This document shows positions 1-6,232 of a stretch of DNA of 10,114 nt, piece after piece. The position numbers were made by a program, and so were the translations under genes. Below the pieces are notes generated by a model that was given only the letters and a program-made list of their open reading frames with translations, was not told where the DNA came from and searched no databases. Positions within the stretch are counted from its first letter, which is position 1; each line of letters begins with the position of its first letter. Origin of the DNA: Bacillota bacterium. GTDB lineage: Bacteria > Bacillota_E > Symbiobacteriia > JAMDAP01. The DNA lies in the NCBI GenBank assembly GCA_023484675.1, contig JAMDAP010000157.1, positions 1 to 10,114 of the forward strand. The letters run 5' to 3'.

Positions 1-18
1 CGCCCTTCAGACAAGAGC

Positions 19-1695
19 CTAGTGGGGATCCATGCTGGCGAACTTGAACTCGTAGTCCGAGCCCACCGCGAAGTGCTGGATGCCCTTGACGTAGGGCTTC
101 TCGATGTAGTTCCAGGCCGGGTAGAAGACCGGAGCCACCGGGAGTTCGTTGAGCAGGATCTGCTCGGCCTGCTTCATGTCGTCCATGCGCTTGGCCTGAT
201 CGCCCGTGCTCTTGGCGTCGTCCACCAGCTTATCGTAGGCAGGGTTGTTGTAGAAGGCGGAGTTGTTGCCGGGGTTATCGGCGGGCATGCTGTGCCACAG
301 GTCGATAAAGGTCATCGGGTCGTTGTAGTCGGCGCCCCAACCGGCGATGACCATCTGGTACTGGCCCTTGGTCATGCGGTCCAGGCGAACCTTGAACGAC
401 ACGGTCTCGACGTTGACCTCGACGCCCAGGTTCTGCTTCCACATCTCCTGGAAGGCGACGGCCCACTTCTTGGCGCGGTCGGAGTCGCCGGAGAGGAAGC
501 TGATCTTCGGCATCTTGGAAAGGCCGAGCTCCTTCAGGCCGGCATCCAGAGCAGCCTTGGCGGCGGCCGGGTCAGCCTTCGGGTTCAGGACGTCGCCAAC
601 GAGGCCGTGGAAGGAACCCTTGTTGCCGGCAATGGTCGGCGGGGTATAGGCGGTGGCCACGACGGAGCCGTTGGCCAAAACCTTGTCCACGAACTCCTGG
701 CGGTCGAGGGCCAGGGAGAAGGCCTTGCGGATGTTGGTGTTCTTCATGATCGAGTCCTTGGTGTTGAACTCGATGTACCAGGCCGTGGATTGGGCACGGG
801 TGACGACGTTGCCCTTGGCCTTGTACTGGGCCAGGAATTCAGGCGGCACGTTGATCATGTCCAGGTCACCGGCCTCGTACATGTTGACCGGGGTGTTGAT
901 GTCTTTGATCATGACGGTTTCCATGCCGTCCAGCTTGACGTTGTCCTTGTCCCAGTAGTTCTGGTTCTTGGTCAAGACCATCTTGGTCTCGTGGGTCCAC
1001 TCGGTAATGGTGAAGGGACCGGAGAAGACCATGTTGGAGGCTTCAGCGGCGTACTTCTCGCCGTACTTCTCGACGATATCCTGGCGCTCCGGCAGGAAGG
1101 TCGGGAAGCTCATCAGGCTGAGGAAGTAGGGGGTGGCGGTGTTAAGGGTGACCTCAAGGGTCTTGTCGTCCTTGGCCACCACGCCCACCTTGTCCAGGGC
1201 TTCCTTGATTTTCTGGTCGGCGCCGGCCGCCTTCACATCGATCTTGGAGAGCTCGTCAAAGCCCTTAATGTAGGCGAACTGGTAAGAGTACTCCGCCGCG
1301 GTCTTCGGGTTCATGGCCCGCTTCCAGGCGAAGACGAAGTCCTTGGCGGTGATGGGCTGGCCGTCGCTCCACTTGGCATCACGCAGGGTGAAGGTGTAGA
1401 CGGTGCCGTCCGGCGAGATGGTCCAGTCCTTGGCCAGGCCGGAGCCCTTCGTGGGCAGCTGGCCTTCGATCTGGCGGACCAGGCCTTCCTGGGTCGCGTT
1501 CAGAAGCCAGAACGAAACCTGGTCCGTGCTCAGCACGGAATCCATGCTCGGCGGCTCATCGCCCAGGTTCCACTTCAGAATCTGGGGCTTGCCGTTGGCG
1601 CTGGGGCCGGTGGCGGCAGGCTTGGAGCAGCCGGCTGCGACAAGGCCGAACACCATCAACGCGGCGAGGACAAGAGCGATCGTCCTCTTTGTCAT
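19..1695 (-). CDS. oppA: OppA-type peptide ABC transporter substrate-binding lipoprotein
   Basis: This is the extracytoplasmic oligopeptide-binding component (SBP_bac_5 family) of an ABC importer. The protein is 558 aa, the usual length for OppA. Residues 1-23 form a lipoprotein signal: basic MTKR, a hydrophobic core, and a lipobox ending AAGC with the lipidated Cys at 23. OppA hallmarks follow: the early GDEPPSMD and QEGLV segments, the KDFVFAWKRAMNP segment near residue 120, and GWGADYNDPMTF in the C-terminal half. The ATG at 1695 has a good SD (AGGGGGG at 1702-1708, 6-nt spacer). No permease or ATPase gene is visible; only 18 bases lie beyond the stop, so any oppBCDF partners would be outside the window. 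Upstream is a long intergenic region with candidate promoters. Specificity for peptides over other SBP_bac_5 ligands is inferred from family resemblance. Confidence 0.93.
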   Translation of the reverse strand: MTKRTIALVLAALMVFGLVAAGCSKPAATGPSANGKPQILKWNLGDEPPSMDSVLSTDQVSFWLLNATQEGLVRQIEGQLPTKGSGLAKDWTISPDGTVYTFTLRDAKWSDGQPITAKDFVFAWKRAMNPKTAAEYSYQFAYIKGFDELSKIDVKAAGADQKIKEALDKVGVVAKDDKTLEVTLNTATPYFLSLMSFPTFLPERQDIVEKYGEKYAAEASNMVFSGPFTITEWTHETKMVLTKNQNYWDKDNVKLDGMETVMIKDINTPVNMYEAGDLDMINVPPEFLAQYKAKGNVVTRAQSTAWYIEFNTKDSIMKNTNIRKAFSLALDRQEFVDKVLANGSVVATAYTPPTIAGNKGSFHGLVGDVLNPKADPAAAKAALDAGLKELGLSKMPKISFLSGDSDRAKKWAVAFQEMWKQNLGVEVNVETVSFKVRLDRMTKGQYQMVIAGWGADYNDPMTFIDLWHSMPADNPGNNSAFYNNPAYDKLVDDAKSTGDQAKRMDDMKQAEQILLNELPVAPVFYPAWNYIEKPYVKGIQHFAVGSDYEFKFASMDPH

Positions 1696-1798
1696 GCGGT
1701 TCCCCCCTCACAAGATTCCCCGCGCCTGCTTAAACGCTCGGGCGCGAGGTGGGCCATTCCACGATTGCGGGACATTGCCCGACCCGGAATGTAGTTAC

Positions 1799-1828
1799 AT
1801 CATAATCCACTTGTAACAGTGCTGTAAA
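1799..1828 (-). promoter_or_regulatory. Candidate sigma-A promoter of oppA
   Basis: On the minus strand a TTTACA box (1823-1828) and a TATGAT box (1799-1804) are separated by 18 bp, each one base from consensus. This predicts a start near 1792 and a leader of about 97 nt before the oppA ATG. The -35 overlaps one arm of an inverted repeat (1817-1857) and the -10 abuts the palindrome ATGTAGTTACAT (1789-1800), so repressor control is plausible. The promoter is inferred from sequence only. Confidence 0.5.
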
Positions 1829-1857
1829 CTGGGCCAACCTTGCTGTTATCAGCACTG
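1817..1857. promoter_or_regulatory. Inverted repeat overlapping the oppA -35 region (candidate operator)
   Basis: CAGTGCTG (1817-1824) and CAGCACTG (1850-1857) are perfect 8-bp inverted arms. A further TGCTGT copy lies inside at 1841-1846. The left arm overlaps the candidate -35 box. It could be an operator or an RNA stem; no known regulator motif was recognised. Confidence 0.35.
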
Positions 1858-1906
1858 CATGATTGGGGCCATGAAATCCTTGATATATCGCGCTTACGCG
1901 TTTAAC

Positions 1907-1961
1907 CTCAATTTGTCGTAGGTCGAAAGGTCTAGGACCAAAGTTGTACCAACAAATTGAG
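1907..1961. repeat. Inverted repeat with internal hairpin in the region upstream of oppA
   Basis: CTCAATTTG (1907-1915) and CAAATTGAG (1953-1961) are perfect 9-bp inverted arms around a 37-nt loop. Inside the loop is a smaller dyad, GGTC-TAG-GACC. If transcription starts at the upstream candidate promoter (2039-2067), this would fold in the oppA leader RNA. No known riboswitch class was recognised. Confidence 0.4.
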
Positions 1962-2038
1962 CCAAGTGAAGGCGAATAAGGACTTGCGAGAAAAATGAAG
2001 GGCCAGAGTTGGAAATGGCCTGAGAAATAGGGATATCG

Positions 2039-2067
2039 AGTGTAACAAAACAGACCCGGAGGCACAA
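2039..2067 (-). promoter_or_regulatory. Second candidate promoter upstream of oppA
   Basis: On the minus strand TTGTGC (2062-2067) and TACACT (2039-2044) have a 17-bp spacer. The -10 is fair and the -35 weak. If used, it would give an oppA leader of over 330 nt containing both inverted repeats. Confidence 0.3.
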
Positions 2068-2180
2068 GAAGGAGCCCGGCTGGTGGGAGCCCGGCTCGCG
2101 CCGGGCCCGGTATCGCCGCCACTGGGCGACCGCACCAGTCTTGCGGTCGCCCACGAACTGCAGTTCGCCCAGGGGCAAGC

Positions 2181-2205
2181 AAAAAACGGCGGGCAAGGGC
2201 CCGCC
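2181..2205 (-). terminator. Rho-independent terminator of the MFS gene
   Basis: On the minus strand GGCGGGC, loop CCTT, GCCCGCC is followed by G and six T (2181-2186). The perfect 7-bp GC stem starts 18 nt after the MFS stop codon, so it should end the MFS transcript and separate it from oppA. Confidence 0.9.
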
Positions 2206-2223
2206 ACTCGATCTGAACGACAG

Positions 2224-3438
2224 TTATTCGGTTTCTGCCGGCACATGGGTCTTAGAGCGCGCCAGGTCCAGGACAAACATCAGCAGGGACGCTCCCAACG
2301 CCAGGAAGAACATATAGGCCCAGATCATCTGCGTACTCGTACGCCGCAGCCAGAGGCCGGTGAGCCAGGGCCCGGCGGCGAAGCCGGCGCCGGAAATGAC
2401 GTTCAGAACGGAGTTGAACCGCCCCCGATGGGAAACGGGGGTGTTGTCGGCGATGAAGACGCCGGTGTTGGTGGTGACCAGGATCTCGCCCAGGGTCCAG
2501 ATGAAGGTGGAGAGGTAAAACAGCGGCATGGACCGGATGGCAAAGATGAGGCCGAAGCCGGCGGCGTAGAACAGGCCGCCCAGCCCCATGCCGGCCACCG
2601 GCTTGAGGCGCAGGGTGAGGACCGTGAGGATCGAAGTAAAGCCGACGACGGTCAGGGCGTTAACGCTCATCAGGGTGCCGAAGTAGAGGGGGCCGTTGTC
2701 GCCGTAGAGCCCCTTCAACTGCAGTGGCAGGGTGAAGATGTGCTGTGAATAGACGAAGGAATAGACCAGCAAGATGAACGAGGATATCACCAGGACCGGG
2801 CGCCGGAGGAGCGCGGGCAAGAGCCCGCCCGACTCGGCCCGCTCCCCCGGCGACAGGTTGCCGTGCTCGCTTTCGGGCGCCACGTCGCCCCGGGGGATTG
2901 TCTCCGGCACGAAGCAGGCCACCAGGGCGATGGAGATCAACGTCGTCAGGGCGTCGCCGATGAAAATCCAGGGCAGGTGGTTGCGAAACAGGACGCCTGC
3001 CAGCGTCGGCCCTACGGCGAAGCCGATGTTGTGCCCCAGGTAGAGCAGGGAAAAGGTAGCCTTGCGGTTGGAACTGTTCGTCAGGTCGATGAGGACGGCG
3101 CCTTGCGCCGGATCAGACATGGAGGCGAAGAACCGGGAGGCGATGATCAGCCAGGCGGTGAGCTGAGGCGAGGGCAGAAAGGCGCAGGGAATCAGCAGAA
3201 GGGCCGCCAGCGCCATGCCGCCGACGAGGACCTTCTTGCGCCCGAAGTGGTCCGCCAGCTTGCCGCCGACCATGGCCCCCGGCGGGTACATGCCGGCCGC
3301 CACCAGCAGAAAGAACCCGGCCTGGGCTTCGGTCATGCCCTGCTTGCTGGTCAGATACAGAGTAAGGAAGGGAAAGACGAAGTTTCCCATGCTATTGATG
3401 ATACCGGCGGTGAAGATGACGTAGATGCTGGCGGGCAA
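2224..3438 (-). CDS. MFS transporter (12-TM, drug/metabolite exporter type)
   Basis: This is a membrane permease of the major facilitator superfamily, probably a DHA1-like proton antiporter; the substrate cannot be told. About 400 aa with regularly spaced hydrophobic helices. The loop after helix 2 carries the MFS motif A (GGKLADHFGRKKV, near residues 58-70). A charged cytoplasmic loop near the middle (PRGDVAPESEHGN) separates the two six-helix halves. The start is uncertain. The first usable codon is TTG at 3438, which has no SD and would begin nearly inside helix 1. Twelve codons upstream, in frame, an ACG (3472-3474) sits 8 nt after a strong GGGAGGG (3483-3489) and would give an N-terminus reading (M)ARKSLLSVYRGLP. 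The true start is therefore probably 3474, either as ACG or as a mutated ATG. Divergent from the dsrE-like gene; followed by its own terminator. Confidence 0.88.
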   Translation of the reverse strand: MPASIYVIFTAGIINSMGNFVFPFLTLYLTSKQGMTEAQAGFFLLVAAGMYPPGAMVGGKLADHFGRKKVLVGGMALAALLLIPCAFLPSPQLTAWLIIASRFFASMSDPAQGAVLIDLTNSSNRKATFSLLYLGHNIGFAVGPTLAGVLFRNHLPWIFIGDALTTLISIALVACFVPETIPRGDVAPESEHGNLSPGERAESGGLLPALLRRPVLVISSFILLVYSFVYSQHIFTLPLQLKGLYGDNGPLYFGTLMSVNALTVVGFTSILTVLTLRLKPVAGMGLGGLFYAAGFGLIFAIRSMPLFYLSTFIWTLGEILVTTNTGVFIADNTPVSHRGRFNSVLNVISGAGFAAGPWLTGLWLRRTSTQMIWAYMFFLALGASLLMFVLDLARSKTHVPAETE

Positions 3439-3555
3439 GCCGCGATAGACGGAAAGAAGGCTCTTGCGGGCCGTGGTGTGATCCCTCCCGTTGGGTCTCG
3501 GCCGTGCGGAGGCGTCCGGGTCCCGGCTGCCAACGTGAGATGGCCAAACTGGGCC

Positions 3556-3584
3556 TTGCCTATTTCTGGGCGTTCTGGCACAAT
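3556..3584 (+). promoter_or_regulatory. Weak candidate promoter of the dsrE-like gene
   Basis: TTGCCT (3556-3561) and CACAAT (3579-3584) are spaced by 17 bp in the divergent gap between the MFS and dsrE-like genes. Only partial matches to consensus; position is sensible, about 40 nt before the start codon. Confidence 0.35.
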
Positions 3585-3626
3585 CCCTTCGTAGTTTCCA
3601 ACCGGTTAAAAGAGGAGGAGTGTCCT

Positions 3627-3980
3627 GTGACCCAGCACCGGGTTGTGGTGACCGTGACCGATGGGCCGGAGAGCTGGCCCTTCTTGCTCAACAGTTTGGG
3701 GAACCTGCTCGCTGCCTATCCCGAGGGCAGCCTTACGGTGGAACTGGTGGCCTATGGGCCGAAGGGCATCAGCCTGCTGAGGAAGGGCAGCAGCGGCGCC
3801 GACCGCCTGACCGAGTTGAACGGCCGTGGTCTGCGCTGCCTGGCCTGCGGCAACACGCTAAAGAACCAGCAGATTTCCCAGGAGGATCTGCTGGCCTTCG
3901 TCGAAGTAGTGCCGGCCGGCATCGCGCATCTCATCGAGCGCGAGGAGGAAGGCTGGAGCTACGTGAAGGGCGGGTTTTAA
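3627..3980 (+). CDS. DsrE/DsrF-like small sulfur-relay family protein
   Basis: A 117-aa cytoplasmic protein resembling the DsrE-like (COG1416) family. It opens with a beta strand RVVVTVTDG, then a helix (residues 17-30), a second strand VELVAYGPKGI (38-48), the Cys-containing segment LRCLACGNTL (Cys71, Cys74, followed by GNTL), and the typical late segment VEVVPAGIAHLIEREEEGWSYVK. Known DsrE/TusD proteins use a conserved cysteine in sulfur transfer; whether this one does is unproven. The start is GTG at 3627, preceded by AGAGGAGGAG at 3611-3620, a strong SD; the frame stays open further upstream but without a ribosome binding site. No other sulfur-metabolism gene is nearby, so its partner is unknown. 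Confidence 0.85.
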   Translation: MTQHRVVVTVTDGPESWPFLLNSLGNLLAAYPEGSLTVELVAYGPKGISLLRKGSSGADRLTELNGRGLRCLACGNTLKNQQISQEDLLAFVEVVPAGIAHLIEREEEGWSYVKGGF

Positions 3981-4121
3981 CATGGTGGAACTCGCTGCTC
4001 TTCGCCCACGCTGCTCACGGCTCCCCTGGGCAGCCACCACGTCATCGGCTGGGTGGACGTCAGTGGGCAGGTGCGGGATTACCTGGACTTGTTCGCTCGC
4101 GAGGTGCGTGTGCAGGCATAG
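3981..4121 (+). pseudogene. Coding-like tail in frame after the DsrE-like stop, possibly a truncated gene
   Basis: Directly after the TAA at 3978-3980 the same frame is open for 46 codons to TAG at 4119-4121. From about 4014 the codons are strongly GC3-biased and read LLTAPLGSHHVIGWVDVSGQ, then VRDYLDLFAREVRVQA. This looks like a real C-terminus, but no start codon precedes it in this frame. An ATG at 3982 lies in the next frame, so a start at 3982 followed by a frameshift would be needed. I do not recognise the family. It may be the end of a broken gene or chance. Confidence 0.3.
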
Positions 4122-4132
4122 AAGGAAACCAC

Positions 4133-4168
4133 AGGAGCCGGTTCCCGAACCTTCGGGGACCGGCTCCT
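4133..4168 (+). terminator. Stem-loop downstream of the DsrE-like gene, probable terminator
   Basis: A 14-bp stem (4133-4146 with 4155-4168, one G-U pair) with loop GAACCTTC. It is followed by GCTTTG, a weak T tract, so termination efficiency is uncertain. It lies between convergent genes (DsrE-like on plus, small Sm-like protein on minus) and may act on both. Confidence 0.6.
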
Positions 4169-4198
4169 GCTTTGAGAAGCTATGGCTTCCTTGACCCC

Positions 4199-4387
4199 CT
4201 AGCAGGCCAGACCGGAGGTGGGACGGAACGAGGCGATATTTGCGCTGACCAGGAAGACGGTTCGGCCGGCCACCGACAACCTTACCACATTGACGAACAC
4301 CGCACGGACAAAACCGGTGACCTGATCGCCGTTAACCAGCCGGAAGGTCACACACCTATTCCTCAAGCTCCTCAACACGGCGTTCAC
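4199..4387 (-). CDS. Small Sm-like / DUF2642-like beta-barrel protein
   Basis: A 62-aa basic protein starting at GTG 4387, with GGAGGAG at 4398-4404 (10-nt spacer) and a second GAGGAG nearer the start. Residues 11-55 alternate hydrophobic residues in strand-like runs: CVTFRLVNGDQVTGFVRAV, then VVRLSV, then VFLVSANIASF. This pattern of a strand, a Gly-Asp turn, a strand with a central Gly, and two further strands resembles the small Sm-fold DUF2642 proteins of Bacillota. The family assignment is by eye and uncertain, and no function is claimed. Just upstream is a 7-bp inverted repeat (4410-4434) that could be an operator or leader hairpin. Confidence 0.55.
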   Translation of the reverse strand: MNAVLRSLRNRCVTFRLVNGDQVTGFVRAVFVNVVRLSVAGRTVFLVSANIASFRPTSGLAC

Positions 4388-4409
4388 CGCTCCTCAGCTC
4401 CTCCGTGGA

Positions 4410-4434
4410 AACCAGGTTTACGGAAGTCCTGGTT
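4410..4434. promoter_or_regulatory. Inverted repeat before the small Sm-like gene
   Basis: AACCAGG (4410-4416) and CCTGGTT (4428-4434) flank an 11-nt loop, ending about 6 bases upstream of the gene's SD. It could be an operator or a leader hairpin. Confidence 0.3.
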
Positions 4435-4491
4435 ATCTTATGAAGGGCGATGTGGCGTGGTGTGCCTAATGGTTTGTCCAAACACGGCAAG

Positions 4492-4514
4492 GGCCCAGGC
4501 AATGCGCCTGGGCC
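4492..4514. terminator. Stem-loop downstream of hicB
   Basis: GGCCCAGGC (4492-4500), loop AATGC, GCCTGGGCC (4506-4514): a perfect 9-bp stem. There is no adjacent T tract on either strand (TTGCCGTGTTTGG follows on the minus strand), so it is a hairpin with possible termination function only. Confidence 0.4.
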
Positions 4515-4690
4515 GTCTAACGCCGGCCCTCCTCCCGGTTGCGTGGGGGCGGGCTACCGGTAGTGCCGTTGCAGCTCCGAGTGATACCGGCTGCCAATGG
4601 TGGTGCTGTTTTGCTGCAGCCACTCTCTGCCGGAAACGAGAGCGGGTAAACTCCCGCCGGCGGGTCCAGTGGGTCCATGGTTTACGCGAC

Positions 4691-5113
4691 CTATACCACG
4701 TTCACGTCTAGCCGCCATCCCAGGGCCTTTATCACCCGGTCAACGGTGGCTACAGTGGGGTTAGCTCCGGACCGTTCAAGCTTCTGCACCGCTTGGTACG
4801 TGGTGCCGAGCCGGGTGGCCAAATCACCCTGGGTGAGTCCGGCCGCCTCTCGGGCCTTGCGCAACAAAATGGGTATGGCCACCTTGGGGGAGGGTTCGAC
4901 CATGTACGTCGCCGGGCCAGCCGGGGGCGGGTCCGGGATGGGCTCACCGCGGTCCAGCATAACCCCGAGAACCCCGGTCAGCGCCTCCCGAGCGGCGTCC
5001 AGAGCAGAGGGTAAGGTATCGCCATAGGTGGCCACATTGTCAAAGGGCGGAAGACCCTGTATGAGGTAAGCCCCATCCTCTTCCCAGACACGGAACGGGA
5101 AAACGACCTTCAC
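4691..5113 (-). CDS. hicB: HicB family antitoxin with C-terminal XRE helix-turn-helix
   Basis: A 140-aa antitoxin and DNA-binding autorepressor of the HicAB type II toxin-antitoxin family. Residues 1-60 form the HicB partial RNase-H-like fold (FPFRVWEEDGAYLIQGLPP, then the ATYGDTLPSALDAAREAL helix). A Pro-rich linker (60-70) leads to an XRE-type HTH at 83-137 (LRKAREAAGLTQGDLATRLG, then AVQKLE). The start is GTG 5113, which overlaps the hicA TGA by four bases (GTGA), the usual coupled arrangement. It also has its own strong SD AAGGAGG (5124-5130, 10-nt spacer). The protein looks intact while its toxin partner is truncated, so HicB may now be an orphan antitoxin or regulator. Confidence 0.88.
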   Translation of the reverse strand: MKVVFPFRVWEEDGAYLIQGLPPFDNVATYGDTLPSALDAAREALTGVLGVMLDRGEPIPDPPPAGPATYMVEPSPKVAIPILLRKAREAAGLTQGDLATRLGTTYQAVQKLERSGANPTVATVDRVIKALGWRLDVNVV

Positions 5114-5253
5114 TTTATTCCCGCCTCCTTCATGATGGCTTGCACCAGGCCCCTCCGGAGATCACGGTGACCATGCACAGGAACAGGCCGCCGGCCCTCC
5201 CTCACCATAACGTGATGGGAGCCTTCGATTCGGTCCAACGTCCACAGAATTCC
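5110..5253 (-). pseudogene. hicA: HicA toxin, N-terminally truncated
   Basis: The frame ending at TGA 5110-5112 encodes the C-terminal two thirds of HicA: WTLDRIEGSHHVMVREGRR, then PVPVHGHRDLRRGLVQAIMKEAGIK. GSHH carries the catalytic histidine of this double-stranded-RNA-binding-fold mRNA interferase family. HicA homology stops just before the Trp codon at 5242-5244. The frame upstream encodes unrelated residues until a TGA at 5326-5328, without ATG, GTG or TTG. About 15-20 N-terminal residues, including the first helix, are therefore missing. The lost end abuts the IscB remnant, whose insertion or later deletion presumably removed it. A working toxin is unlikely. Confidence 0.75.
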
Positions 5254-5263
5254 CGCCAGGGTG

Positions 5264-5283
5264 CCGCCCGTTGAAAGGGGCGG
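5264..5283. repeat. Small stem-loop between the IscB remnant and the hicA remnant
   Basis: CCGCCC (5264-5269) and GGGCGG (5278-5283) form a 6-bp stem with loop GTTGAAAG. It lies 21 bases past the IscB stop. IS200/IS605 elements carry subterminal imperfect hairpins recognised by TnpA, so this is a candidate right-end hairpin, by position and shape only. Confidence 0.4.
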
Positions 5284-5303
5284 TGCAAGGGCGGTTCTCT
5301 CCT

Positions 5304-6232
5304 TTACGCTCTGTATCGGTAACCATCAGCCCGGCAGATGACATGCAGATACTTTGGCTGCACATCGAAATGGCCGAGCCGGAAGGATGGCCGCTGCCGG
5401 ATAGCTATTCGCCCAACGTGCCGCCCAGCGTACTTTCCAGAAGGGATAACCGCAGCCACCATGTCGCCCGTGCGGAAACCCAGGAAGGAACGCTTGTGGT
5501 ACGTCCGCCTGTGCCGGTTTCGACCGGCAAGCCAGAGATGCCTTCAGCCTTTCAAACAGCGCCGGGCGGGTTGCGTTGACCGTTGCCGCATCCCTGAGGG
5601 GCGCCTTGGCCTGTGCAAAAATGGGAGTGAAGTCCTTACCCTTGAAGACACCGTACTTAGCCACCGTCATGTTGCCCTTCTCCCGATTGCACGGGATGCA
5701 GGCCAGCGCCAGGTTGCTGATCCGGTTGGTGCCACCCCGGCTGCGGGGGTGGAGATGTTCAACCTCCAACGGAACCTCTGCCGCCCCACAGTAAGCACAC
5801 TTGCGGCTCCACTTCTCCAGCAGGTATTCGCGCGCCTCAAACCCCTGCAACTCCCCCTGCTGGTACTCGACCCCTGTCACCTCCGGGTTCTGCATGGCTT
5901 GGGTATCGAACTTCACCAACTCCATGCTGATGGCGGTGATGGGGCAGAACTGCGCCAGCCGTCGCACCCAGGTTCGGATGTTGACGACACGGCTCTCCTG
6001 ACTCGGCGGCAGCCTGCCCTCCCGCCTGCGACGGTTCAAAAACCGCGACTTGCGGTAGCGGGTCTTGCGGCTGCGCCGGGAACGGCGCCACTGAGCACGG
6101 GACAGAAGTGCGGCCCGAATCTGTTGGCCCCGGTGGGTCAATTCCGCCGCCCAGACGACCCGGTTGATCCCTTCCTGAACGATGGCAATGCCTGTCGTCT
6201 TCGATCTGGGGTCCAGCTTAATGCGATGCCCT
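5304..6232 (-). pseudogene. iscB: Decayed IscB (OMEGA RNA-guided nuclease of IS200/IS605 elements)
   Basis: IscB is the transposon-encoded ancestor-type relative of Cas9. Readable parts, in order: RuvC-I (HRIKLDPRSKTTGIAIV, catalytic Asp present), the Arg-rich bridge helix (RRSRRSRKTRYRKSRFLNR), RuvC-II (AISMELVKFDTQAM, catalytic Glu present), and an HNH domain (CAYCGAAEVPLEVEHLHPRS, then CIPCNREKGN) with both Cys pairs and the His. After APLRDAATVNATRPALFERLKA the reading frame breaks near 5534-5539, where an extra TC fits. The next frame reads SGLPVETGTGGRT to about 5503. It then jumps to a third frame, KRSFLGFRTGDMVAAVIPSG through RADGYRYRA and TAA at 5304-5306. About 60 residues normally found between these blocks are missing, including the RuvC-III HWLDAACVG-type segment. 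The N-terminal PLMP domain is also absent: homology begins at HRIKLDP, right after a promoter. No start codon with an SD exists. It is inactive as a nuclease. Confidence 0.88.

Larger units (their letters stand above)
1696..2180. other. Long intergenic region upstream of oppA, no gene supported
   Basis: About 485 bp between the oppA start and the MFS terminator. The part from roughly 1790 to 2060 is visibly more AT-rich than the flanking genes. The short open frames here have poor codon bias and no family resemblance, so none is called. It contains two candidate promoters, two inverted repeats and, at 2071-2152, GC-rich repeats. These are two direct copies of GGAGCCCGGC (2071-2080, 2086-2095), a GCCCGG/CCGGGC dyad (2089-2106), and a perfect 11-bp stem-loop (2124-2134 with 2142-2152). 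Confidence 0.6.
4388..4690. other. Intergenic stretch with hairpins and a coding-like fragment
   Basis: About 300 bp between the small Sm-like gene and hicB. It holds the 9-bp stem-loop at 4492-4514, a GGGTCCA tandem pair (4663-4677) and the palindrome CCCGCCGGCGGG (4653-4664). On the minus strand one frame ends at TAG 4554-4556 and reads REWLQQNSTTIGSRYHSELQ then RHYR. This looks coding but has no start codon, so I treat it as a possible gene remnant. Other short open frames here look like noise. Confidence 0.4.

Noticed and set aside
22..1794. Very long open frame on the plus strand opposite oppA
   Set aside because: Low-complexity Val/Gly/Leu/His-rich translation typical of the antisense of a high-GC gene; the minus strand encodes a clear OppA.
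1789..2040. T-box leader upstream of oppA
   Set aside because: Neither the T-box sequence nor the specifier/terminator arrangement is present.
4438..4623. 61-codon minus-strand open frame
   Set aside because: Arg/His/Pro/Thr-rich translation and a hairpin inside it; looks like noise.
3620..4711. Long plus-strand open frame across the DsrE-like gene and beyond
   Set aside because: It is out of frame with the DsrE-like protein and crosses a stem-loop and minus-strand genes; no family resemblance.
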